Shown here: positions 24,272 through 37,250 of the stretch, in pieces
Numbering within the stretch: position 1 is the first letter of the stretch
How the letters are laid out: the number at the start of each line of letters is the position of its first letter
Origin: Mercurialis annua
Lineage: Eukaryota; Streptophyta; Magnoliopsida; Malpighiales; Euphorbiaceae
Direction of reading: 5' to 3'
Length of the DNA: 64,000 nt
Assembly (NCBI RefSeq): GCF_937616625.2
Contig: NC_065576.1
Coordinates: forward strand, 33,878,628 to 33,942,627
Position numbers and translations under genes: made by a program
The notes under the pieces: generated by a model
Database searches by the model: none
What the model was told of the DNA's origin: nothing
The model's input: only the letters and a program-made list of their open reading frames with translations

Positions 24272-27200
24272 ATGAACAACGCTATTCGTACTCGTGCTCG
24301 TGCTGCGGCAGAGCAAGAAGCTGTGGCTGATGATGCGATTTCCATGGAAGTCGATCAGAACGTACCACCAGTTCAGGCTAATGCTGGACGTGGTCGAGGT
24401 GGAGGTGCTGGCAGAGGTAGAGGTGCTGGTAGAGGCAGAGGAGCTGGTGCTGGTAGAGGTGGAGCTAGAGGACGCGGTGCAGCAGGTGTTCAGGCACCGA
24501 ATGTGCAGCAGGCACCAGAGGTGCAACAAGCACCAAATATGCAAGCGTTCGACTTCACTACCTTCTTGGCTGGGATTGTCGAGATGCAGAACAACCAGGC
24601 TCTTCTGCAGAATCAGTGTACTGTACTGGGTCAGCTAGCGCAGCAACAGCAACCTCAGGTTGGTGCTGTAGCTGGTATTGGTGGACTTGCTGGTGTCGGT
24701 CACATTCCAACAGACAGAGAGTTGGTGATGACCTACTTGAAGTTGAATCCGACTTCTTTTGATAGTACTGGGGATGCTCTGGACTTTTTGGAGGAATTTG
24801 AGTACAACAGTCAGAGGATTCAAGCTTCTGATCGTCAATCAATGATGCTTGTGGAGATGTCGCTGAAGGGTCCAGCTAAGGATTGGTATCGCGATAACAT
24901 CAGGCCAGTTATGGACACTTTGTCTTGGGCTGATTTTGTGATCAGGTTCAGAGGTTACTATCTACCCTTCTCTGTTACTGAGAGTTTCAGAGAAAAGCTG
25001 CTAAATTTGAAGAAGGGGGATAGATCAGTGACAGACTACACTACTGAGTTTGTACGTTTGGGGCGGTTTGCTACAGATCTACAGGGTGATCAAGAGCGAG
25101 TGAACGACCGTTATATTAGGGGTTTAGGCTCGGAGTTTCTCCCTTTGCTGATAGGGACAAACATGGAGTTTGCCCGGTTAGTGGATAGTGCGCGACGGAT
25201 GGAGAATTTGATGGTTCAGTTTGGGACGATCTCTGACCCTCTCCAGAATCAAAAGGGAAAGAGTGATCTTCCTAGTGGGGGGCAGCAGGCCCCAGCACAG
25301 CATGGTAGTGGAAACTACTACAGCGGCTCTTCTCAGGCCAACAGGGGGAGTCGTCGGACGCACAACAAGGGGAGGCACAGTACTAGGAGTGCTCCGTACA
25401 GTTCCAGTAGCAGTGGGAGTAACCGTGGTTCAGGACGCGGGTACGGTGGGGGATCGAACATTCCGTTCTGCCAAAATTGCAGACGTAGGCATTATGGTCA
25501 GTGCCAGTTAGCTCCTGGAGGTTGTTTCACTTGTGGCCAGCCGGGTCATTTCTCCAGGGAGTGTCCGACATCTGGACAACAGACGTCTAACTCCAGTGTG
25601 GCGCAGTCATCTTATCAGCAGCAGGGACCTGCGTTTACACAGTCTGTAGGGTACTCTCAACCTGCAGCATCTTTTGGTGGCCAGTGGGGCCGTGGTTCTG
25701 GTGACAGAGGTTTTGGTGGCCGTGGAAACGGTGGTAGAGGTTCCAACGGTTATGGTACTGGACAGAGTTCGCAGCAGCAGCCGCAGGGTCAGGCCAGAGT
25801 GTTCGCACTTACTCCTCAGGATGCGCGTGCATCAAACGCTGTGGTGCAAGGTACCATTCCGATTTCTTTTATAGATGCGTTAGTGTTATTTGATGCGGGT
25901 GCAACCCATTCGTTTGTTTCTACTTGTTTTGCTGGGAAATTGGGTATGGCACCATCTGTTTTGAGTGAACCTCTAGCTGTGTCTACACCTATGTCTGAAG
26001 GTGTAGTAGTGGACGTTGTCTATCCTTCGTGTCCAGTGGTTATTCAGGGTAGAGAATTATGTGCTGATTTGATTGTACTTGACGTTCTTTCTTTTGATGT
26101 TATCTTGGGGATGGACTGGTTGTCACGCCACTTTGCTTCTATTGACTGTCGAGGGAAGTCAGTCGAGTTCAGGATTCCAGGTGATCTACCTTTTTCCTTT
26201 CAGGGAGAAAAGGCAGAGACACCTAAGAATCTGATTTCCGCCATCAAGGCGAAGCGGATGTTAGGCAAGGGTTGCCAGGGTTTTCTTGCTGTGGTTCGTG
26301 ATTTGGAGGCTGGTGGTAGCGATATGCATAGTGTTCCGATAGTGAATGAGTTCACTGATGTGTTTCCAGAGGAATTGCCTGGATTACCGCCAGATCGGGA
26401 TATTGAGTTTTGCATTGATGTGGTTCCTGGTACAGCTCCGATTTCGATACTGCCGTATCGGATGGCTCCTGAAGAGCTGAAAGAGTTGAAGGACCAGTTA
26501 CAAGAGTTGTTGGATAGCGGGTTCATCAGACCGAGTACTTCACCGTGGGGTGCTCCAGTTCTGTTTGTGAAGAAGAAAGACGGTTCCTTTCGACTCTGTA
26601 TTGACTACAGACAGTTGAACAAGGTTACTGTCAAGAACAGATATCCTCTTCCTCGCATCGATGATTTGTTTGACCAGTTGCAGGGTGCGAAGTGTTTTTC
26701 CAAGATTGATTTGAGGTCTGGGTATCAGCAGCTTCGGATCCGTGATGCAGATGTGCCTAAGACTGCTTTTCGGACTCGTTATGGACATTTTGAGTTTCTG
26801 GTTATGTCCTTTGGTCTGACGAACGCACCAGCAGCGTTTATGGATATGATGAACAGAGTGTTCAAGCCGTTTTTGGATCAATTTGTTATCGTCTTCATTG
26901 ATGACATTTTGATCTATTCTCGGAGTGAGGAGGAGCATGCTTATCATTTGAGGACTATACTACAGACGTTGCTTGAGCATCAGTTGTATGCTAAGTTCTC
27001 AAAATGTGAGTTCTGGTTGGATCAGGTCACCTTTCTAGGACACGTGGTGTCGAAAGATGGGATCAAGGTTGATCCGAAGAAGATTGAGGCGGTCATGGAT
27101 TGGCAAAGGCCAAGGTCAGTTACCGAGATCAGAAGTTTTCTGGGTTTAGCTGGCTACTATCGTCGGTTCGTGCAAGATTTCTCCAGAATATCTGCACCTT

Positions 27201-27421
27201 TGACTAAACTGACACAGAAGGGTGTCAAGTTTGAGTGGACTGACAAGTGCGAGGCGAGCTTTGAGAAGCTCAAGGAGATTTTGACTACAGCTCCGGTGTT
27301 GGCATTGCCTTCTGGCATTGATGGTTTCACAGTGTATTGTGATGCGTCTCGGATTGGTTTGGGTTGCGTTCTGATGCAACATGGACAGGTGATTGCCTAT
27401 GCTTCCAGACAGTTGAAGTAG
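24272..27421 (+). CDS. gag-protease-RT-RNase H (N part) of a gag-pol cut by a nonsense codon
   Basis: The ATG at 24272 follows the leader directly and aligns with the gag start of the copy at 53237. Domains: an RG-rich N-terminal tail (about residues 45-75); the retrotransposon gag domain (about 150-310); a CCHC zinc knuckle C418, C421, H426, C431; an aspartic protease with DAGATHSF at D541; RT from about 730 with FIDD at 875-878; and the first part of RNase H (YCDAS). Gag and pol are one frame with no frameshift between them. The frame stops at codon 1050 (TAG, 27419-27421) just after the RQLK motif, where sister copies have AAG; a second TAG sits at codon 1052 (27425-27427), where sisters have GAG. 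The same frame then continues to 29239. The product would have gag, protease and RT but no complete RNase H or integrase. Confidence 0.93.
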   Translation: MNNAIRTRARAAAEQEAVADDAISMEVDQNVPPVQANAGRGRGGGAGRGRGAGRGRGAGAGRGGARGRGAAGVQAPNVQQAPEVQQAPNMQAFDFTTFLAGIVEMQNNQALLQNQCTVLGQLAQQQQPQVGAVAGIGGLAGVGHIPTDRELVMTYLKLNPTSFDSTGDALDFLEEFEYNSQRIQASDRQSMMLVEMSLKGPAKDWYRDNIRPVMDTLSWADFVIRFRGYYLPFSVTESFREKLLNLKKGDRSVTDYTTEFVRLGRFATDLQGDQERVNDRYIRGLGSEFLPLLIGTNMEFARLVDSARRMENLMVQFGTISDPLQNQKGKSDLPSGGQQAPAQHGSGNYYSGSSQANRGSRRTHNKGRHSTRSAPYSSSSSGSNRGSGRGYGGGSNIPFCQNCRRRHYGQCQLAPGGCFTCGQPGHFSRECPTSGQQTSNSSVAQSSYQQQGPAFTQSVGYSQPAASFGGQWGRGSGDRGFGGRGNGGRGSNGYGTGQSSQQQPQGQARVFALTPQDARASNAVVQGTIPISFIDALVLFDAGATHSFVSTCFAGKLGMAPSVLSEPLAVSTPMSEGVVVDVVYPSCPVVIQGRELCADLIVLDVLSFDVILGMDWLSRHFASIDCRGKSVEFRIPGDLPFSFQGEKAETPKNLISAIKAKRMLGKGCQGFLAVVRDLEAGGSDMHSVPIVNEFTDVFPEELPGLPPDRDIEFCIDVVPGTAPISILPYRMAPEELKELKDQLQELLDSGFIRPSTSPWGAPVLFVKKKDGSFRLCIDYRQLNKVTVKNRYPLPRIDDLFDQLQGAKCFSKIDLRSGYQQLRIRDADVPKTAFRTRYGHFEFLVMSFGLTNAPAAFMDMMNRVFKPFLDQFVIVFIDDILIYSRSEEEHAYHLRTILQTLLEHQLYAKFSKCEFWLDQVTFLGHVVSKDGIKVDPKKIEAVMDWQRPRSVTEIRSFLGLAGYYRRFVQDFSRISAPLTKLTQKGVKFEWTDKCEASFEKLKEILTTAPVLALPSGIDGFTVYCDASRIGLGCVLMQHGQVIAYASRQLK

Positions 27422-27427
27422 CATTAG

Positions 27428-29239
27428 GTGAATTACCCTACGCATGATTTAGAGTTGGCAGCTGTGGTTTTTGCGCTGAAAATCTGGAGGCATTATTTGT
27501 ATGGTGCTACTTGTGAGATTTTCACTGATCATAAGAGTCTGAAATATATCTTTGATCAGAGAGAATTGAACTTGAGGCAGAGGAGGTGGCTAGAGTTGCT
27601 GAAAGACTACGACTGTACCATTCAGTACCATCCTGGTAAGGCTAATGTGGTAGCCGATGCGTTGAGTCGCAAGTCTTCGGGCAGTTTGGCACATATTTCT
27701 GAGATTGGGCGTAGACCCATGGTTAGAGAGTGGCACAGTTTGATAGCTTCGGGCTATGGTTTACAGATTTCTCAGGCTGGTTATTTGTTAGCACAGTTAC
27801 ATGTGCAACCTGTTTTGATTGATCGGATCAAAGCTCTACAAGCTGAGGATCCACAGTTGAAACGGATTATTGAGGAGGTTCAGCAGGATGGGAATTCTGA
27901 GTTTACTTTTGTGGATGGTGTTCTGAGACATGGTTCGAGATTGTGTGTTCCGGACTCAGATGGTTTGAGGGACCAGATTCTGGAAGAAGCGCACAAGTCT
28001 GCTTATAGTGTTCATCCGGGTTCTACTAAGATGTACCATGATCTAAAGGGTACCTATTGGTGGAGCGGGATGAAGAAGGATGTCGCTGAGTATGTTTCTA
28101 AGTGTCTGACTTGCCAGCAGGTGAAGTTGGAGCATCAGAGACCTTTTGGCTATCTGCAGCCACTACCTATTCCAGAGTGGAAGTGGGAGCGGATTGCTAT
28201 GGATTTTGTGGTTGGTTTACCACGTACTCGACAGGGGTACGATTCCATCTGGGTGATAGTTGACCGTTTGACCAAGTCAGCTCATTTTCTTCCGATCAAG
28301 GTTTCGTATACTGCTTCGAGGTTGGCTCAGTTGTACATCGACAGGATTGTCAGTTTGCATGGTGTACGGGTTTCTATTGTTTCAGACAGAGGTTCTGTGT
28401 TTACTTCGAGGTTCTGGAAAGCGTTACAGGAATCCTTGGGTTCTCGGTTGGATTTCAGTACAGCTTTTCATCCTCAGACTGACGGTCAGTCTGAGAGGAC
28501 TATTCAGACGTTGGAGGATATGCTCAGGATGTGTGTTCTCGATTTTCAGGGTAGCTGGGATACTCATTTGCCGTTGATTGAGTTTTCCTATAATAACAGT
28601 TATCATGCGAGTATCAAGATGGCGCCGTATGAGGCTTTGTACGGGCGTAAGTGTAGATCTCCTATCTGTTGGGAGGAGGTCGGAGAGCGTAAACTCTCGG
28701 GAGCTGAGATTATTCAGATTACCTCGGAGAAGGTACCGTTGATCAAACGGAGATTAGAGACTGCTTTTAGTCGGCACAAGAGTTATGCTGATCCGAAGAG
28801 GAAAGACATCGAGTTCCAGGTTGGTGATTTCGTGTTTCTTCGGGTTTCGCCTATGAAAGGCGTGGTTCGTTTTGGTGTCAAGGGAAAGTTGGCACCGAGG
28901 TATATTAGTCCTTATGAGATTTCGGAGAGGATTGGAGCTGTGGCTTATCGTCTGGTTCTACCGCTAGACATGTCGTTAGTACATCCGGTGTTTCACGTTT
29001 CTATGTTGAGAAAGTGCGTTTCTGATCCTTCGCACGTGATTGTGCCTCAGAGTGTTGAGATTGACCAGGAGCTGTCCTATAAGGAACAGCCAGTTGAGAT
29101 TGTTGATACGCAGGTGCGTAAATTGCGGAACAAGGAGATTCTGATGGTCAAAGTTCTCTGGCGCAATCATTCTGTAGAGGAGTGTACTTGGGAGACCGAG
29201 TTGGATATGCGGAATCGCTATCCTTTTCTATTTCCGTGA
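27428..29239 (+). CDS. RNase H (C part)-integrase-chromodomain, same frame after the nonsense codons
   Basis: This is the downstream part of the same gag-pol frame, beginning right after the two TAG codons; the annotated first codon is internal and not a natural start. It keeps the rest of RNase H (TDHKS, ADALSR), the integrase zinc finger (HKSAYSVH with CLTC), the integrase catalytic triad at whole-frame residues D1311, D1372 and E1408, the GPY/F-type region and a chromodomain ending YPFLFP. All catalytic residues are present and no further break is seen, so the two adjacent stops are the only visible defects of the element. Without readthrough this part would not be translated from the genomic message. 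Confidence 0.92.
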   Translation: MNYPTHDLELAAVVFALKIWRHYLYGATCEIFTDHKSLKYIFDQRELNLRQRRWLELLKDYDCTIQYHPGKANVVADALSRKSSGSLAHISEIGRRPMVREWHSLIASGYGLQISQAGYLLAQLHVQPVLIDRIKALQAEDPQLKRIIEEVQQDGNSEFTFVDGVLRHGSRLCVPDSDGLRDQILEEAHKSAYSVHPGSTKMYHDLKGTYWWSGMKKDVAEYVSKCLTCQQVKLEHQRPFGYLQPLPIPEWKWERIAMDFVVGLPRTRQGYDSIWVIVDRLTKSAHFLPIKVSYTASRLAQLYIDRIVSLHGVRVSIVSDRGSVFTSRFWKALQESLGSRLDFSTAFHPQTDGQSERTIQTLEDMLRMCVLDFQGSWDTHLPLIEFSYNNSYHASIKMAPYEALYGRKCRSPICWEEVGERKLSGAEIIQITSEKVPLIKRRLETAFSRHKSYADPKRKDIEFQVGDFVFLRVSPMKGVVRFGVKGKLAPRYISPYEISERIGAVAYRLVLPLDMSLVHPVFHVSMLRKCVSDPSHVIVPQSVEIDQELSYKEQPVEIVDTQVRKLRNKEILMVKVLWRNHSVEECTWETELDMRNRYPFLFP

Positions 29240-29321
29240 GGTACGATATCTTGATTTCTGTGGCTTTTATGATTTTCACTTGTGTTACATGTTGTTCTGG
29301 TGTGATATTACTTGTCGTGAT

Positions 29322-29357
29322 AAATTCGAGGACGAATTTTTAATTAGTTGGGGAGAA
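29322..29357 (+). promoter_or_regulatory. 3' hairpin and polypurine tract
   Basis: AAATTCG-AGGA-CGAATTT (29322-29339) is followed by AGTTGGGGAGAA (29346-29357), which abuts the 3' LTR. Confidence 0.82.
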
Positions 29358-32201
29358 TGTAATATCCCGTAAAATTTTACATTTTATTACATTTAAATTC
29401 CGACATTTTTCTGGTCGTTTTGAAGTAATTTCGATTTAGTGGCTTGGTTCGAGTTGTTTGGTTTGAGGGTGATTTTATTGGTTTAACCAATTAATTTTTA
29501 AATCAAAAAAAAATAAAAAAAAGGTTTTTGTTGAATTCTCGTTCGAGAATATGGATTCTCGAACGAGAATCCAATTCCAGGCCTGGTCTCGTTCGAGACC
29601 AGGCCATTCTCGAACGGGAATCAGGCCTGCAAGGCCATTCCCGTTCGAGAAAACCTTTGTCACTTGGACCCCTTCGCCCAGCCCACTTCGATCTCGTTTA
29701 CGGCCCACTTCCCTACGTTATTTTAAGCCGACTTCTAAACAGAAAACCTAGATCACACTGCAAACTAACCCTAGCCACTTTTCTTTCGTTCTTTCGCTGA
29801 GTATTGAATCCGTAATCATCCTCCAAAGATCGCTGTTCAGTAAGTGTTTATAATTCCTTTTAATTTCAGATTTTGCTTTTGAACGGCTTTGCGTAATTTG
29901 AGTCGTTCTTGTTCGTTTCTAGATCGAAACTGATTCCGTTTGATCTCAGACGTTCTAGACTCCCGTACCTTCGATTCCCTATCTCGGTTTTGTTAAACGG
30001 TACGTAATCGATCTCGTTTCAATCGCCGTACGGTTTCCGCTTTAAAGCTTTGTGTAATTTGTTTCTTATTTCTTTGTTACTGCCGATGGTTTCTTTTACT
30101 TAGGCCATGATTTTAGTTGATTCATGTTGTTTAGTCTCTATATTTTGGGTAGGCAAATCGTTGAATCTCAGTTGTGCTTCGTCTCGGTTTCGTTTAGTTC
30201 GTTTCCGTGTGATGTTAATTAATGGGTATTGATAAAACTTAAACATAAGTGTTGTTCTTATGATTTTGAGTTATGGGTTAGGTTATGTTTAAGGATATAG
30301 ATTGATTAAGTTTGAGGTTGAATTCTTGTTTAAGGATATCACAGTAGCAAAAATGGTGTTTGGAAGGCTTTCATGTTGGCGGGGATTGAGGTGTAGTTTG
30401 AATGGAAAGGATGGTCAAATAACCTTTATGATCACCAAAGTCTTTTACTTAAAACAAATTAATCCTTAAGGTTAAACTTGAAACTAATAACTTGGGTTTT
30501 CTTTTTGAATATAAATTAAATAGTGAAAACGATAGATAACCATAAATTAAGTTAATATAATTACACGGGTAATTATATTTGCCTTCAAATGTCGTTTTGT
30601 CAAAAGTTGGCTAAATTACAATTTAGCCCCTAAACTTATTTTATAACTTAATTAAGTGGATTTTTGGTTAATAACTTTATAGTTGGTTTTAATTATAAAG
30701 AAAAGCAATTAATTTGATTTCGGATATCAAATTGACTAAAGTACAATTTAGTCCCTAATTGGCAAAAGTACAATTTAGTCCCTGAATTTTTATTAACTTA
30801 AAATGATTAAGTTTTTGATTTGTAACTTGGGTTACTTAGAATTGAAGTTATTGAGTTCCGCTTTTAAAATGGATATTTATTTTGTTAATTTATTTTATAA
30901 ATATGAACTTGGGTTTATATTGATAATTGTTTTGAGTCGGGTTAGACTTGGGTCACCCGACCAGTGAGGTTAGCTTGGTAGTTATTGGTAACTCAGCTAA
31001 CCCACTATTTGGAAATTATTTATTATTTAAAGTTATTAAATAATATTTATAAATTGCATTTTTAAGCGAGAACTCAATAGACTTATTTAAATTGGGCTTT
31101 ATTACCTAATGTGTATTATTTGTGTGTGCTTTGCATTGTTTATTCCGACATGTTAATTGTGCTAGTCTTATGTGGTGTCTAGTACTCTCTAGAGTTAGGG
31201 TCTGTTTTTAATAATTATTTTATTTGTCTAGACCCGTCTATTGTTCGTGCTCCAGAGGCGAACCAGGATTAGTTGCTTGCCGGTATTTCACGTGGAGTAG
31301 CAAGCAGTGAGTTTATATTTACTATTTACCGCTTTATTAAGTAAATTGTTATTTTAATATTAAATATATATACTGTACGTATATTTCGAACTGTTTTTAT
31401 ATTATGGCTCTTAGTTGGAACATGCTACCTAATGGGCATCATTAGGACTGCGTGCGCACCGGTATTGATCTGGGTAAGGTATATATGGAAATGTGGTAAC
31501 TCGGTGTGAGCATAGCTCTCGGGACCAGGTAGAGTAACTCGGTGTAGCTCAGCTCTCGGGACTCTGGTATAAGTGTGGTCAGTGGTAACTCGGTGTAGCT
31601 CAGCTCTCGGGACCAGACCTATTGGATTATGATTATTATTTAGAATTGTGGATTAGGGTTCCAACTATTATCTGTAATATCGTTATTAAATGTTTTAAAC
31701 GTTTTAAAGGTTTTCCACTTAATAAATGTAAATAGTGGTATGAACTCATCTCAGTATATCTGACCCCGTTGTTTTCCCAATTTTTCCCAGGGTTATGATC
31801 TGAGAGAGTCTGGTGATCTCCGCATTTACTTTTCCTCGGAGGTTCCATTTATTTTGATAAACTGTCAAACTATTTTATTCTTAGACCGCAGTAGTTAACT
31901 AGACGTCCTTATTATTATTTATTTTGTCGGATTGGTTCGACTGGTTATATTGCTTTGGCATGCAATATTATTTACATTGATTTATGATGAATCTATTTTA
32001 GACTCGGAATTGAATAAGCATGTTATATTAACTGTTGAATATTATAACTGCTAGTTTTAGGCTGAAGTCTCGGTTGCCCTCGAGCATTGGTTTTCTGCAG
32101 GTTATGTGTTTATGAATTAAATGAAAGGCTAGCTACGGGTTTCGGTACTACATTACCCATACCCTAGCGCCGGTCGCGATTCATGAAAATGGGTCGTGAC
32201 A
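29358..32201 (+). repeat. 3' LTR of the 21082-32201 element
   Basis: Near-identical to 21082-23928. Differences seen include TTTTTGTTG for TTTTTGCTG near 29528, GATCTC for GATCCC near 29943, and CGGTACTAC for CGGTATTAC near 32146. The palindrome array recurs at 29535-29651. Confidence 0.95.
29535..29651. repeat. TCTCGTTCGAGA palindrome array, 3' LTR
   Basis: Same units and order as the 5' LTR array. Confidence 0.9.
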
Positions 32202-33023
32202 GTTTAAGGACCTAGAATTTTATAGGAAACATATATTGATGTGTTTTATCCTGTTTGCTTTGTGTGTTTAGTCCGGCCAGCTAGCCGGCAGTCTGACTAC
32301 AACCACAGGAATAAGTTCCAGACCTAGCGGTGTTTGTGAGTTCATTTGTTTACTTTTGAATATTAGTATTCAATTGTTTTTAAATCCATAAATCGCACTA
32401 AGTATGAAACTTAGCCAAGGAAGATCCACTGAAACAAGCTATCTATTGGGCAACAATAGGACTGTGTGATTACCGGTGTTTATGAACTAGATGAAAGGTA
32501 AATATTATAAGCATACATATTGAGATTAGGCTTTAAGCCAGATGCTTGCTAAGCGGCTTAAACCTAATGGGTAGTCCTGAGGTGGCAGTGATTCCCAGCA
32601 ACCCTATACAGAGTCAAGATGGCTGTGATACATATGTATACAGCACATCCTGCATTAAACAAGAGTTGTGCATATGCATTATATATATGATAGCACTATA
32701 ACGTAACAGGATTAGGATTTCATTTGGATCGAGGACTGGTAATATTTTTTGTATACCGATATTTTGTCTATATGCGATTTTGGTATTTAACGGTAAACCT
32801 ATCTACTCACTCAGAAATATTTATATTTCTGACCCTGTTGTTGTTTATAATTGTTCAGCTACCTAGCTATCGGGTCTGGTCGAGCTTCCACCCTTTTTCA
32901 TCAGGGAAGCTTATCTTGTTGTTATGTAAATAACACTTTAAACTCTTAGATGCTGCAATAGTTTATATAAGTGTGTTATGCCTGTGGCCACGTCATGGTT
33001 CCTCTGTTTATATACTCTGATAG
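32202..33023 (+). repeat. Solo LTR C, middle segment
   Basis: Begins with the duplicated GTTTA and ends with GATAG, the target of the next insertion. It carries LTR sequence only (for example GGTCGAGCTTCCACCC near 32879, the reverse of 33730-33745). No gene is seen. Confidence 0.8.
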
Positions 33024-35162
33024 TGTCACGACCCGAATTCCACCCTAATCCAAGTCACGACCGGCGCTAGGGAATGGGAATGGTTGTTCAGAAACCCGTA
33101 ACAAGCCTAAAACCTCTAGAAATTTTTCGCAAATATTGTTACTAGAACGTACCTCGCGTACGATCCGTTTTCAGAAAACACCGTTAAAACCTTTCCCGTT
33201 TAACGCCAACACATTTCTGAAATATACATATAAGCGAAATATGGTTTCAGAAGTACTGGTTGGACAACCTCGTTATCTCAACCCTCGCTTCCCTCTGAAA
33301 ACCTGGCGTGGTGATTACTGGAAACCAAGGACTTATCTATCGCCTGCCTTAACACACAGGCAGCCCTGTTCCCAGACACACGCAACCGTTAATATGTTTA
33401 ATAAAATAATGCGGACATCTTGCGTCTCGCAACAGAGGTATTAAACATATTAAAATACACAGCGGACCGGTTACACATAGCCGGTGTATATAAAAACATA
33501 TTGTTTTTGACCCTCACAAAAACACACGAGGCCGACTCGGTAACTAGATACAATATGCCACTAAGCAGCCATCCAATAGGTACACACATGCACTAGATCC
33601 TACCAGAGTATCTAAACATAGGACTAGTGGCACGGCTGCTGGCACATTACACTTATACTATTGCAGCATACTAAGAGTAGAAAATCCTATGTACAGTACC
33701 AAAGAAGAGCTTTCCTGAAGAAAGGATGTGGAAGCTCGACTGACCTCAAAGCTCGTTTCCTGAAAAATAGTAAACAACATCGAGGTCAGAAATATAAATA
33801 TTTCTGAGTGAGTAGACAGTTTATAGATAAATACCAAAATCGCATAATATATATAAAACATTTATATATATAAAATATTACCATTGCAATGCGTTGATCC
33901 ATATGAAATGCTAGTCCACAATTGTCCTAACAGACACACTCTTATCACGATCTTATAGACAACAGAATAAAGACCGTGACCCGTGTCACTACCGTCCAAT
34001 TCTGTATCTCTGGTACCTAGACCGTAATCATGAAACTGCCATCGCGGTTTGACCCGCGACCGTAACTGTATTACTGCCGTCCCAGGGTTTACCCGTGAAG
34101 TCAACCCTATTGCCGCCCAATAGGTAGCTCGTTCCAATGGACCTTTCTTGGCTAGTTTATACTACTGCGATTATGGATTTAAAACAGTTGAATACTGATA
34201 TTCAAAAATAAACACGTAAACTCACAGTACTGCTAAGTTACTACTTAGCACCGTCGTATGCGTGACAGACTCCCCTGAGTCCTGGTCTGACTGCTGAACA
34301 GCTAGTCAGATTAAACATATAAAACACACAAGACAATACATCAATACCCATTTCTGGTATAAAAATCTAGGTCCCGAAACCTAGGTTTAATCTAACATAT
34401 AACACATAGCATGTATGGTCTTTTTCTTATTAAAAATCATTTGAATCGTTTTCACCTCGAGAAAACGTTTAGACTTCACTCTAGAAGACCCTTTAGGTAT
34501 AGCTATACCTAAATAAAATTATTTAATAGTATAGACTTGATTGCCAAAACAATTCACAGTCGTATACTAATTATTTAGCAACATCGTTTGCTAAATATTT
34601 AAAACCGGTTAAACGTCAACATTAACTCTTTCAAAGTCCTTTTTAAACGTTTAACTTTACTTTTAAAATCTCATTTTAAAATACCTAACTTTAGGTTTAA
34701 AAACATTTATTTAAAATATTTTAGATTCTGTCGGAATACACGTCGAGTTACTAGGCGAAAACATCTCGGAATCGCCCCTCGAAAGTCCGCCGAAAAAGTC
34801 CGAAAAAGTCCCCACACACACGTCCCGCTAAGTCACTGTGCGTCCGCACGTGACTGAACGCACAGCCAGTTGTGCGTTCGCACAGCTGACTAGCTGTGCG
34901 TTCGCACAGCAGGCCAGCCCCGGGAAAATCGATCTCCAGGCCATTCCGACGTGATTTTAAATCTCGAAACGCTGCAAAAACGCTATTTTAATGTCCTATT
35001 TCACATATACTCAATCCAATCACAATTTGGACGTATAAATCGATCGTTCGATACGGTAACCGTTTATAAACGAATATATATTCGAATTATATCGAAACAT
35101 ATTAAAATATACGTTTAATACGGGTTTAGTATCTCGATTACTTGAGTAATCGTCGAAGAAAC
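33024..35162 (-). repeat. Solo LTR (minus), left segment
   Basis: Contains the conserved terminal block (CCGGCGCTAGGGAATGGG near 33060) and a small palindrome array. It ends with GAAAC, the target of the inner element. Open frames here, such as 33136-33444, are not recognisable proteins. Confidence 0.8.
34832..34912. repeat. Short CTGTGCG-NN-CGCACAG palindrome array
   Basis: Four units, one disrupted (CACTGTGCGTCCGCACGTG), the others TTGTGCGTTCGCACAG and CTGTGCGTTCGCACAG. It is much shorter than the arrays at 10268 and 20365, showing that copy number varies between family members. Confidence 0.85.
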
Positions 35163-37092
35163 TGTCACGTCCCATTTTCATGAATCGCGACCGGCGCTAG
35201 GGTATGGGTAATGTAGTACCAAAACCCGTAGCTAGCCTTTCAATTAACATACAAACACATAAACCTGCAGAAAACCAATGCTCGGGGGAAACCGAGACTT
35301 CGGCCTAAATCTAGCTGTTATAATATTCAGCAATTAAAATAACATGATTTCCAATAATAGTATTAATTCGGCTTAACATAAATAATTCTGAATAATAATA
35401 TAACATGCCAAAGCAATAATAATCCAGTCGGACCAACCCGACAACAACTAAAATAAAATAAAGACGTTTAGTCAACTACTGCGGTCTAAGAATGAAATAG
35501 TTGATAGTTCTACTAAAATAAATGGAACCTCCGAAGAAAAGTAAATGCGGAGATCACCAGACTCTCTCAGATCATAACCCTGGGTAAAATTGGGAAAACA
35601 ACGGGGTTAGATATACTGAGATGAGTTTATACCACTATCTATATTTATTAAGTGGAAAACTTTTAAAATCGTTTAAAACATTTAATAACGATATTACAAA
35701 TAATAGTTGGAACCCTAATCCACAATTCTAAATATAAACATAATCCAATAGGTCTGGTCCCGAGAGCTGAGCTACACCGAGTTACCACTGACCACACTTA
35801 TATCAGAGTCCCGAGAGTTGAGCTACACCGAGTTACTCTACCTGGTCCCGAGAGCTATGCTCACACCGAGTTACCACATTTCCATATATACCTTACCCAG
35901 ATCAATACCGGTGCGCACGCAGTCCTAATGATGCCCATTAGGTAGCATGTTCTAACTAAGAGCCATAATATAAAAACAGTTCGAAATATACGTACAGTAT
36001 ATATATATATTTAATATTAAAATAACAATTTACTTAATAAAGTGGTAAATAGTAAGTACAAACTCACTGCTTGCTAATCCACGTGATAACCGGCAACCAA
36101 CTAATCCTGGTTCGCCTCTGAAGCACGAACAGTAGACGAGTCTAGACAGATAAAATAATTATTAAAAACAGACCCTAACTCTAGAGAGTACTAGACACCA
36201 CATAGGACTAGCACAAATAACACGTCGAAATTAAACAATCCAAAACAACATAAAAATACCCAACAGGTAGAAACGCCCAATTACTACAAGTCATTTGAGT
36301 TCTCACTTTAAAATCCCGTTTATAAATATTATTTAATAAACTTTAAATAATAAATAATTTCCAAATAGTGGGTTAGCCGAGTTACCAATAACTACCAAGT
36401 TAATCTCACTAGTCGGGTGACCCAAGTCTAACCCGACTCAAAGACGTTTATTAAATATAAACCCGAGTTTATATTTATAAAATAATTCGATAAAATAGTA
36501 ATCCATTTTAAAAGTAGAACTCAATAACTTAAATTTCAAGTAACCCAAGTTACAACCCAAAAATCTAACCATTTTAGGTTTATAAAAGTTTAGGGACTAA
36601 ACTGTACTTTAGCCAATTAGGGACTAAATTGTACTTTAATCAATTTGATATCCGAAATCAAATTAATTACTTTTTTTTATAATTAAAATAAAATAAAAAT
36701 TTACCAATCAAAAACTTAATTAAATAAGTTTTAAAAACGTTTAGGGACTAAATTGTAATTTAGCCAATTTATACCAAATCGAAATTCGAAATTAATTATA
36801 ATTACACGAGTAATTATATTAGCTTAATTTATAAATAACTATCGTTTTAAATATTTAATTTATAAATTAAAATAAAATCCAAGTTATTAGTTAAAGTTTA
36901 ACATTAAGGATTTATTTTATTTAAACAAAACAATTAGATGATAAAAAAGGACATTTGACCACCATCTTCAATTCAAAAGAAACACTCCCCGCCCTGCCTT
37001 CCTTCATACCCGAAAACCTAAGTTTCTGAACCAAATCTTAAACCAAAACAACTTAAAATCATAAACTACTTATAGCATGATCACATGGCATA

Positions 37093-37250
37093 CGCTTCAA
37101 ATGGATAAGAGAGACAACAACAAGGAGGCACACAGACTAGTTCAATTAGAAAAGGCAAAGTTTCGCCTTGATGCTGCTCTCTATATAAATTTCTCTTAGT
37201 AGCTTGCTTTGTAATATACTACAAGAAAAAAAAAAGATTCAAATGGCATA
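37093..37250 (+). other. Possible captured mRNA 3' end inside an LTR
   Basis: The stretch is present only in the left LTR; the right LTR has a single ATGGCATA (45624-45631) where this one has two copies (37085-37092 and 37243-37250) around it. On the plus strand it reads as a 32-residue open frame (37101-37199, ending ALYINFS and TAG), then 26 bases, then A10 (37226-37235). That is the layout of a polyadenylated transcript end. The protein is not recognised. It could instead be old LTR sequence lost from the right copy by recombination between the ATGGCATA repeats. Confidence 0.4.

Larger units (their letters stand above)
21082..32201 (+). mobile_element. Young full-length Ty3/gypsy chromovirus (11.1 kb)
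   Basis: The complete structure is 5' LTR 21082-23928, primer site 23933-23945, gag-pol 24272-29239, hairpin and polypurine tract 29322-29357, 3' LTR 29358-32201, with perfect 5-bp duplications GTTTA (21077-21081 and 32202-32206). The two LTRs (2847 and 2844 bp) differ by only about a dozen substitutions by eye and small A-tract length changes, so the insertion is recent. It lies within solo LTR C. Confidence 0.96.

Noticed and set aside
24194..24544. Ser/Thr-rich open frame on the minus strand opposite gag
   Set aside because: Antisense shadow of the RG-rich gag N terminus; the same happens at 53231-53467 and 43022-43255.
29240..29357. Possible envelope-like gene after pol
   Set aside because: Only about 115 bases lie between the pol stop and the LTR in each full-length element, too short for an extra gene.
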